Assembly (NCBI GenBank): GCA_963377175.1
Contig: CAUJNA010003292.1
Span: 124,001-188,000 of the forward strand
DNA length: 64,000 nucleotides
Direction of reading: 5' to 3'
DNA from: Effrenium voratum
Lineage: Eukaryota; Sar; Dinophyceae; Suessiales; Symbiodiniaceae
Every line of letters starts with the position of its first letter. Within the stretch, counting starts at the first letter, position 1. Under the pieces are notes generated by a model, which searched no databases, was not told the DNA's origin, and saw nothing but the letters and a program-made list of their open reading frames with translations. Positions 9,823-17,159 of this stretch are shown here, piece after piece. The translations under genes and the position numbers were made by a program.

Positions 9823-10480
9823 AATGCACGCGGTGTTCCGCAACACCCTCCTTATGTGCGTCCTCTCGTTTCCGCAGTTCGGCCAGTTCGACATCACCCG
9901 GGAGGACCTGGAGAGCTGGTACGAGTGGTTCTATGGGGAGGACATCGGGGGCCGTTTTCCCCCGCCAGAGGACCACGTCCTGGCAATTGCCGAACGCAAC
10001 GCATGGCGGAAGATTCACGAGCAAATGCACGAGGGCAGCACCCTCAAGGCGGCCATGCTGTCGGTCAGGCAGGACACATTGTTTTGGACACGTGAGGTCT
10101 ATGAGAAGATCAGGACCTTTTCCAGGGGCCGCCCACAAACCAGGACATCCATGGACTACGCACCACCCCAGAAGGGCAAGAACAAGTCCAAGGGCAAGGG
10201 GAAGTCTAGGGGCAAGCCTGGGAGCAAAGGGAAAGGTAAGCCCCCCCAGCCGAACAATCAGGCGTCCAGGGGCGGTAACAAGCAGGCGGCCACCGATCCG
10301 AAAGGGAACCAGTTCTGTAACAACTGGATGCGCGGGCGCTGCCCGGGCAACTGCGGACGCACCCACAAGTGCAACCTCATCCTGGCAACGGGTCGGCGGA
10401 ACAAGGATGGGGACGGCAGAACCAGCGTGCACAACACCCTCGCTGGGGTCAGAACAACCACACAGCTGGCACAACGGCGG
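9823..10480 (+). CDS. Gag-like protein of cassette 2, part 2, CCCH zinc finger
   Basis: Continues from MHAVFRNTLLMC in the neighbouring frame. It holds an acidic-aromatic segment (DITREDLESWYEWFYGED), then a Lys/Gly-rich basic stretch (GKNKSKGKGKSRGKPGSKGK, about 10177-10240). A CCCH-type finger at about 10312-10365 has spacing C-x7-C-x3-C-x3-H (C...GRCPGNCGRTH). Basic linkers with a CCCH finger are common in nucleic-acid-binding Gag-like proteins. The C-terminal end runs into hairpin units 10 and 11. Confidence 0.62.
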
Positions 10481-10498
10481 CGCCTCAGCCCCGAGCCA

Positions 10499-10519
10499 CG
10501 GGTGCCGAGGGCCCTGAAA
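10499..10519 (+). repeat. Hairpin unit 10 (core only)
   Basis: Core with one change (CGGGTGCC...) and no clear paired arms, only a GCC/GGC contact. It reads as RVPRALK. It may be a decayed unit or a copy that lost its left arm. Confidence 0.55.
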
Positions 10520-10534
10520 CGGCAGGGACGGGAC

Positions 10535-10573
10535 GGTTCCCTGCAGGTGCCAAGGGCCCTGACACGGGGGGCC
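10535..10573 (+). repeat. Hairpin unit 11
   Basis: Core at 10544-10564 with AAG for GAG. Arms GGTTCCCTG (10535-10543) and CGGGGGGCC (10565-10573) form nine pairs, three of them G-T, which fits selection at the RNA level. Confidence 0.8.
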
Positions 10574-11640
10574 GCGCCCAGCAGGCCCGATTGCCGGATA
10601 ACTGGCAGCACACCGCAACGCCAAGGAACACGCCCAGGAGGCAGCCGATCCCACTTCCGGCGCCCAACATCATCAAGCAGGACCCGGTGGTTTTTTATAA
10701 GAGCTCGGTTGGGCTGAATGAAGGGGGCCAGCGCCTTTCAGCTACCCCCCTGACAAGTCCCACGGAGCCGTCACCGGGATGGGACATCTTCCCGTGGATG
10801 GAGAACATCCCGGAGCGTTTGGTACAGCGGCTGAGATGGACACAGGGCACATCGCCCAAAGTTCCATCCAGTGGGCCCATTATTGTCCTGCTCTATGCAG
10901 GCAAGGAAGACCCAACTTCCTTGGACAGCTGTCTTCATGCCAACTACCCACACCTTTCCAGCATGGTGGTGGCGGTAGACATCCTACGATCGGGACCAAA
11001 AGGGAACCACGACATGCTCCAACCCGAGCTGTATGGAGCTCTCTGCACGGCAGCAAAGCAGGGCCGAGTGGTCTTCATTGGAGGAGGACCCAACTGCAGG
11101 ACATGGTCCATCCTGCGCCACATACCAAAACCGGGGGCCCCCACCCCGGTGCGAGGGCGCACTCGAGAGACACTTTGGGGCCTCCCACACCTGGACCAGG
11201 CCGCCCAGACTCAGCTTGATGATGACAGTATCCTCATTTTGAGGCAGATGTACATCACCAGCCTGGCAAGGGCCTCAAGAGCGGCGGTTTCTCTGCCAGG
11301 GCCAAAGTCCTTCTTGGAGCACCCGGAGGACCCAGTGGTGAGCAGCTCGCTGCCCAAAGCCAAGGAATGCTCATCCTTCTGGATCACGGAGGAGGGGCAG
11401 CTTTGGATGGAGGAAAACTCCTTGACAGCAATCTCCTTCGACCAGTGCCGCCTGGGCCAGCTGGTCAAGAAGGCCACTACGCTAGCCACGGATCTCCCAA
11501 TTCAGGATTGGGATCAAATGCGGTGCACGCATCAGTCACATGTGGGCACCAACGAGTCCTCGACTCTTAGCAGATACCCTTGGGATATGATGGCAGGCCT
11601 GGCCAAAGCCATCGCTGTGTCACTCGCAGCGCCGGGGCAC
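10565..11640 (+). CDS. Methyltransferase-like domain protein (cassette 2)
   Basis: Frame 1, about 350 plausible codons. It has a Rossmann-like start (IIVLLYAGKEDP, then SMVVAVDILRSG near 10960-10990). VVFIGGGPNCRTWS (about 11068-11109) resembles the motif IV loop of C5-cytosine methyltransferases, where a Pro-Cys is catalytic. Here the order is Pro-Asn-Cys. FLEHPEDP (about 11310-11333) and FDQCRLGQLVKKATTLATDL follow. Methyltransferase domains occur in DIRS retrotransposons, and cytosine methyltransferases have been reported in other eukaryotic retroelements, so the context fits. Substrate and activity are unknown. A different SAM-binding or nuclease-like fold is possible. The frame loses protein-like character after about 11640. 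Confidence 0.5.
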
Positions 11641-11857
11641 ATCCGGATCCCCTCACAATTCCCGGGAAACCCTAAGGAACCACCTAAGGGGCGGGGGTCG
11701 GACCCCCCGGAGGGCCCTTCCCCCCGGGGAAAACGGGGACCCAATCAGGGAGGCCTCATCACACCAGGGCCCAAAGCCCGGAGGCAAGAATGCCCCGAAG
11801 CCCCGCCAGCACGGGCACATCCACCTTGAGGCAGACACCGTAAGCCCTCGTGGAACA
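11641..11857 (+). other. Pro/Gly-rich junction
   Basis: GC-rich DNA with short inverted repeats (GGGGTCGGACCCCC near 11694). The upstream frame runs on to 11829 as a Pro/Arg-rich tail that I do not trust as protein. Confidence 0.4.
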
Positions 11858-12313
11858 ATGAACCCAGACTTCCCATCTCCCATACCCCCGATGGCCGGAG
11901 ATGCGGAACAACTGGGGAAGGAAGAACATGGGGACCAGGTCCTGGACCGCCCCGAATGCCTGCCCGCTTTCAGGGTCCCACGCCTCATTGACCGAGTTGC
12001 GATTGTCCAATTGGGTTTCCGCTCACGCCCCCTGAGGGATGGGGGGGGGAAACCCCCCTTTCGGAGAATTTCCCCTTTGGCTACTTTGCGCGCCCTGATC
12101 ATGACCCTTACCCGGCCCTGGATTGACAAGGTCCGGATGTCCCTGGCATCAGGTGCCACCACACACCCCTTCCAGGAAGCCGACCTCGATGAGCTGCGGG
12201 CTATCCTGGGACCTAGGCACCTCCATGAACGATGCCCAGGTCAACCCTTCCTCCTGGACCTAGTTTCGCACTTGCATCCCTTTCAGGTGACCCTGATTGG
12301 GAGTTCCCCCTGA
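11858..12313 (+). CDS. Region N-terminal to the reverse transcriptase
   Basis: A 151-codon frame. Its second half (LATLRALIMTLTRPWIDKVRM, EADLDELRAILGPRHLHERC, FLLDLVSHLHPFQ) looks genuine. It ends where the RT frame becomes protein-like, so it is probably the N-terminal extension of the RT protein cut off by a frameshift near 12300. No domain name can be given. Confidence 0.4.
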   Translation: MNPDFPSPIPPMAGDAEQLGKEEHGDQVLDRPECLPAFRVPRLIDRVAIVQLGFRSRPLRDGGGKPPFRRISPLATLRALIMTLTRPWIDKVRMSLASGATTHPFQEADLDELRAILGPRHLHERCPGQPFLLDLVSHLHPFQVTLIGSSP

Positions 12314-14303
12314 CACTGAAAGAGGGGGTCCCCTTGGGAGTCTCGGACCCTACCTTGACCTCCCCGGAGTTTGGCCGACTAAGGAGGAGCTTAAGGGAGA
12401 AGCCTGGCTGGGGGAAGACCCCCCCCCGCCGGTGGCCCATGATAACTACCCAACGGCTGAACTCTTTGCCAGTGAAATCGAGGCAACCTTTTACGAGGAA
12501 CGAGCCTTGGACATGGTGGACGGGCCCTTCACTCGGTCGGAGGCGGCAGAGAGGTGCCGCTGCAAACCGGAGGAACTTTGCCCGGGCCCCCTTGCGGGGA
12601 TTGATGAGTCAGACAAGATCAGGACGATCTACGATGGCTCGAAAGGGGGAGCAAACGCACACATCCAGGCTCATACGGGGGAGAAGACCACTGCACCGAT
12701 GGTTGGAGACTGCCTCCACGCCATCCACTGGCTCAGGACAGCGACGGACCATCCCCATCTACTTCGAGCCACGCTCTCGAGCACTGAGGAGAGACCTCGG
12801 GATGTTCACCAGCCGGTGCAGGGGCAGTCCCCAGGTGCCGAGGGCCCTGAGAGGGACCCCCACAGCACCAGCCTGCCCCCCAGGGCCGAGGGGCCTGATC
12901 GGGGCAGGGGGATGATGGATACCTCCGGCGGCCTGGACGTCTCTCCGGGGTCGACACCCTCAGGGAAGGGACCACTCCCAGGTGCCGAGGGCCCTGATAG
13001 GAGGGCCCCCTTCCCCCCAACCCCCCCGGGCACGGAACGCCCTGGGGGGATCAGGGGGGAACCCCTGATGTGGCAGCCGCCGACACAGGGGGAAACCTTC
13101 ATCATCCTCAAGGCGGATGTCACCAAGGCCCACAGGCGTATAAAAGTGCTCCCGAAAGACTGGAAATACCAGGTGGCCTGCATCCAAAACCGGTGGTGGG
13201 TCAACAGAGTGGGCACGTACGGCATGGCCTCGGCACAACTGTACTGGGGAAGAAAGGCATCCTTGGTGCTCAGACTCTTGTACTACATCTTCCCTCAGGT
13301 GGACTGGCACTTAGTCTTTGTGGACGACTACTGCTGGGTCCTCAGATGCAGCCGGGCGGACTGGGACGCCACAGCCATCCTGGCTACACTGCTGGCGCTG
13401 GGAGTCCCGCTTTCCTGGAAAAAGACGGCGCTCTCCCCGATCAATACCTGGTTGGGCTTTGTGGTGGACCCAATCACGCCCTGTGTACTGCTGGCTCCAG
13501 TCAAACACGTCATAATCCTGGCCACTCTTAAACGGTTGGCCCAGGGGGACATCTTCACCAGCAAGGAGGTGGAACAAGCCCTAGGCCGTATTCAATGGGC
13601 TACTTCGGCGTGCCCATTGACGAAACCTTTCCTCCAGCCCTTTTGGAGCTGGAAGAAGGCCTGCACCACTTCGGGCAGGCCACCGAAGCTGGTTCGTGCT
13701 CTGGCCATCCTTTTGGGGAGACTCTTCAACCAGAGGTTCCCACTGGCATCTCCGTTTGCTCCCACACTCCCATGGACGGGGGCATCTGATGCGGGAGCTG
13801 GCAGACAGGCAGACCATGCATGGGTTGGTGGTTGGTGCTCGGACGTGCCCAACCCCGACAAGTCCCGTGTGAAGTGGTTCCAGCACAGAATCACACCGGA
13901 GAGCGAGCCGTGGGCCTTCACTACTGGGGACCCGCAGCGGGCGATAGCGGCCTTGGAGCTCTTCGGCCTCCTCCTTTTGGTGAGGGCCGTTCTGCTTTGT
14001 GCAGCCGGCTCGGCTTCTCACACTAGGATCCTGGTTGCTAGTGATAACCAGGGAAATGTTTTCTCCCTTCTTAACGATTCCACTCGCAGGATGCCCAATG
14101 CGGCCATCCTCATGGAAATTGTGCTAACGCTGCATGACCAGCAGGTCATGTTGGGGCCGTCGCATGTGAAGCGCGACTTTAACACGTGGGCGGATGAACT
14201 TACTCATCCGGACCCGCAATTTCCGACTGAGAACCGGGTCTTCCCCTCAGTCGAAAGCGAATTGATCAAGCTGATCTTCGCTACTTTCCTTCCTCACCCA
14301 TGA
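12310..14303 (+). CDS. Reverse transcriptase - RNase H (cassette 2)
   Basis: About 660 codons. The RT fingers segment GIDESDKIRTIYDGSKGGAN...APMVGD is near 12598-12710. A roughly 120-residue insert follows with three hairpin units (GAEGPE, RAEGPD, GAEGPD). Palm motif A is LKADVTKAHR (Asp codon 13116-13118), then GMASAQLYW, then catalytic motif C FVDD (13317-13328). The RNase H domain has TGASDAGAG (about 13785), an ELFG glutamate (about 13953), ASDNQGN (about 14038) and TWADELTH (about 14186), matching the D-E-D-D pattern. DIRS-type elements encode RT and RNase H in this order. The stop TGA precedes B2 by about 50 bp. Confidence 0.85.
12813..12871 (+). repeat. Hairpin unit 12
   Basis: Core at 12832-12852. 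GTCCC, GGGG and GGTGC blocks of the left arm each find partners in order in the right arm, giving a long, slightly interrupted stem. Confidence 0.88.
12872..12908 (+). repeat. Hairpin unit 13 (diverged core, perfect stem)
   Basis: Eight perfect pairs, CCTGCCCC (12872-12879) with GGGGCAGG (12901-12908). The core has changed to CCAGGGCCGAGGGGCC... but is still exactly 21 nt, and the frame still reads AEGPD. Confidence 0.82.
12965..13013 (+). repeat. Hairpin unit 14
   Basis: Core at 12979-12999. Arms GAAGGGACCACTCC and 13000-13013 pair at 11 of 14 positions. Confidence 0.82.
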
Positions 14304-14354
14304 TGCCGGGAGGGCATCCGGTGAGGTGGGAGGATTCCTCCCTCGCTGTGGGAG

Positions 14355-14510
14355 TGGCATCAATCCTACTCCCATCAGCTGCTGAGGGGAGCTGCCCAGT
14401 GGAGCTGGGCAATCCTCCCATTTTGGCACTAACCCTTATGCGGCAAAAAGGAGGCACCGTTTTGCGAATAAGGCCTCAGTAGCACCAGAGTGGTGCTTTG
14501 AAGAGTCTGG
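14355..14510 (+). repeat. Split direct repeat B2 (3' end of element)
   Basis: 156 bp, the right end of the retroelement. The final GAGTCTGG is followed directly by the right half of the interrupted M3 repeat. Confidence 0.92.
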
Positions 14511-14572
14511 TCCATGTTTCCCTTTACCGGCAACCCATTGTGGGATTACCACTTCGAGTTGTGACGAACCAC
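14509..14572 (+). repeat. Right half of the interrupted M3 repeat
   Basis: GGTCCATGTTTCCCTTTACC and what follows match the right half of M3 as seen at 27420-27470. See 2461-2503. Confidence 0.72.
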
Positions 14573-14619
14573 AGCCACCTGACCTCGAATCTCTTAAAGC
14601 AACTTCCCAATTCTTTCCA

Positions 14620-14720
14620 GGGATCCTTCTTTCTGGAAAACCACCAAAAAACCTGGGGAAATGGGCTGGTTTGTGAAAAGAGCCATGGCTGAAGAGAATA
14701 GGAATCAACCCCTAGAGAAT
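14620..14720. repeat. GGGATCC-type foldback fragment
   Basis: CAGGGATCCTTCTTTCTGG... with the theme AACCACCAAAAAACC recurs in inverted form near 32443-32563 and 54740-54855 (GAAAGAAGGATCCCTGG). A dispersed repeat family with ragged ends. Confidence 0.45.
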
Positions 14721-14740
14721 CAGAAGCTGCGGTCGGCCGC

Positions 14741-14830
14741 ATCGAGGCCTGCAGCGCTACGTGCGGGAGGACCTGCGGCGGCTGGACGTGAATCCCGCGA
14801 AGCTCCTCGCAGGACGCGCGGTTTTTGCGG
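14741..14830 (+). other. Candidate exon, product unknown
   Basis: A GC-rich block in poorer DNA with a strongly protein-like frame (RYVREDLRRLDV, NPAKLLAGR), preceded by CTGCAG. No start codon and no recognised family. It could be an exon, or a fragment of a processed gene. Confidence 0.35.
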
Positions 14831-14847
14831 GCGGTGGGAATGGTCGG

Positions 14848-14945
14848 CCTGGATCGCCAGTGGCATTTTTTTGTTTCATGCACGTTAGCCCCAAAACCGA
14901 TCGCAACAGGGACTGAAAAAAGAAGCAACGACTTGGCTATCTAGA
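14848..14945. repeat. M5 foldback repeat, copy 1
   Basis: CCTGGATCGCCAGT at one end and ACTTGGCTATCTAG at the other form imperfect terminal inverted repeats around a roughly 70-bp A-rich middle. Confidence 0.7.
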
Positions 14946-15430
14946 CCTGTATTCCCCTTTTTGGCAAGATTGCCCGCAAATTGATCAATGTTCGAAGGGG
15001 AAAATCCACTGACCCCTTAGGTGGCAACCATGGGTACGAGGCGACGAACCCCAAAACGCCATGGTTACTAAGTCGATTGAACATCCAAGCTTGGAATCGA
15101 GGACTCAAACCCAGACTCAGTTACCTCTGGCGGATTCTTTTTTGGAGTTCACTGTCTCACAAGCTGGAAAAGCATGCTTGACAAGCTAGGCATCTGGAAG
15201 ATGAGGCACAAGCAATTAGTACTGGCAAGAGGGCCTGTTGCAAGTGCAGACGAGGCAGCGTCAGATCAAGCCAGTTGTGCAGACCTCCTGACAAACCTTC
15301 CTCACAACCCATCTTCCCCACTCGCAATCTGATTTTTTCTACCCTACGGGAGCTGGGGCTTGGTATGCAGAACCCAGGACCCGGTCCCCATACCACACCC
15401 CGAGCTGCTTTTGCGTGTTAAAAGTTGTCA

Positions 15431-15524
15431 CCTGGATCGCCAGTCGCGATTGCTTTTTTTCCATGCACTTTACCCCAAAAACCAGCAACAGCGACTGAAA
15501 AAAACGGCAACTTGGCTATCTAGG
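15431..15524. repeat. M5 foldback repeat, copy 2
   Basis: Shares ends and middle (CATGCAC...CCCCAAAA...GACTGAAAAAA) with the copy at 14848, so the two are full homologues. Confidence 0.75.
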
Positions 15525-16980
15525 CATGGCATTTTGACTCGACTTCCATCCCAAATTCCCATCCATCGCACCCTCTGCGATCGGTGCGAGAGATGCAGGG
15601 AGATGAGAAGTGGAATGACGAAGAAACCCGTCCGGTTCCGAGTTCGGGTTTCCTGTCGGGAACCCCCAAACGGTTCAACCCCCAGTTCTCATTCCCTGCC
15701 AATTTCGCACCAAGGAAAGCCTGTTTGCACGACACAATATCTTTGGTGCATTTTGCTTGGCTGTTGGGACTTTAACGTTTTGCCAACTGATGGGTTTTCC
15801 ACTAAACCACTAAAAGTTAAACTTTTAGCAGGGGAGCAGAAAACAACCGAGATATGCCGCGCGTCGATCCGTTTCTGCGCGAGGACAAGCGCGCACCGTT
15901 GAAGGCTCGATCGACAATGGGGAGACGAGACTCGGGGCGGTCCACGGGCCTTCGGTTTGTTTGGGACATGTGTTCATTTTTTTTTGTTGCTATCCATTTG
16001 TTTGGGATATGTGAACATTTTCAATCCCAAAGGTCCCAATTGAAAGAGGTTTCGGAAAAGAAGCACAGCCTGATGAAGTGAAACAAAATCAAATTACATG
16101 CCATGTTGCAAGAGACGGCCATCTGGATCTGGCGATTCCACGTCGATTTGATTGGTTTCCTCACGAGAGCCGAAAAGCAGGGGAGTTGCGAATTTCGATT
16201 TCGACCTAGGGCGTTTTTTTTGGTTGTTTGAGGGTACCCCTTTTTCGTGATTTTAAAGGAACATCGGGAAACAAAAAACAATTTGAAAGGTCCCCGTCTT
16301 TGGCTTTTTTTTGGGAAATCTTGAGAGAGACCGTGCGGGCATCTCGGATGCTTGCACAAGAGCAGGACCTGGATATTTACCTTACCACAAACCAGGGGAG
16401 CGCAACTGGCCCCCTTGGGAATGAGCTGGAAGGATATGCCAATGCCGAAGCGAAGGACACCACCTGGATGGCCAGTTGCGATGGCTTTTCAACCAGCAGC
16501 TGTGACCGGCGATCGTTTTTGGACGTTTCATTTCCCAAAAAAAAACCTGCGTTCAGCCCATGGAATAGCTAAAGGTCGTCAAAACCCCACGAAGAAAAAG
16601 GATGTCCTTTGTTTTCCCTGCTATTCCTTACCCGCATGTTGAACCAGTGTTTTTTCGGTCTGGAAAAATCGAGCGAGCGCGACTGGGCGATGACAGTTGG
16701 GTGGTTCAGTGGGTCCAACGTCCAACTCTCAGAGCCCCTGCCTGTTAGCGAAATCCATTTCGCACCACCGTTCAGAGCCCATGGTTGAAATCACAGCTTC
16801 TTGGTATTTACCAGGGGAAATCATGAGAAAATCCCCGGGTTGGAACCAATGTTCCTTCGAGGTTGGGAAATCAAGTCAACTTGGGTTTCTGACCGGTGCT
16901 TTGCTCTTTACCAATGGACATCATGAGAAACTCCCCCGGATCTTCCGAGTTCGGCACACCAAGCTGGGGCCCGATGCCAT
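15525..16980. other. Non-coding stretch
   Basis: No convincing gene. It holds an AAAAGTTAAACTTTT foldback (about 15806-15830), a T-rich stretch, and an M2-like fragment at about 16750-16840 (AAATCCATTTCGCACCACC). Confidence 0.5.
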
Positions 16981-16991
16981 GGGCTGGCTGC

Positions 16992-17110
16992 AGGCTGGAC
17001 GGATCCCCTGGAGCTGGTGCTGTACTCCACCTCCGTGGGGGTCCCCTCCCCGGTCTACGACACGGCCCGGACACCCGGAGACACCCGGGCGAAAGAACGG
17101 GAGGGCTCCA
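16992..17110 (+). other. Candidate exon, product unknown
   Basis: Follows CTGCAG and reads DPLELVLYSTSVGVPSPVYD and on through TARTPGDT. The third-position GC bias resembles the retroelement coding regions rather than the surroundings. No family recognised. Confidence 0.38.
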
Positions 17111-17159
17111 GCGGAGCAGTTGGTTGCAAACTGGAGCCGCCCACTGCGACGGCCTTTTT

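Larger units (their letters stand above)
2504..14510 (+). mobile_element. Two-cassette tyrosine-recombinase retroelement with split direct repeats
   Basis: A 12,007-bp unit with direct repeats in the order A1, B1, A2, B2 and coding sequence both between A1 and B1 and between A2 and B2. Split direct repeats are known from YR retrotransposons of the Ngaro and PAT type. Cassette 1 encodes a Gag-like protein and a tyrosine recombinase. Cassette 2 encodes a CCCH Gag-like protein, a methyltransferase-like domain and RT-RNase H. The repeats are identical by eye, which suggests recent insertion, yet several reading frames shift. It may be one element with its gene set split by the internal BA junction, or two complementary A-X-B units in tandem. 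It lies inside an M3 repeat. Confidence 0.88.

Noticed and set aside
2893..12999. CRISPR-like array made of the 21-nt cores
   Set aside because: Spacing is irregular (45 bp to several kb), the units lie within coding frames, and the setting is eukaryotic.
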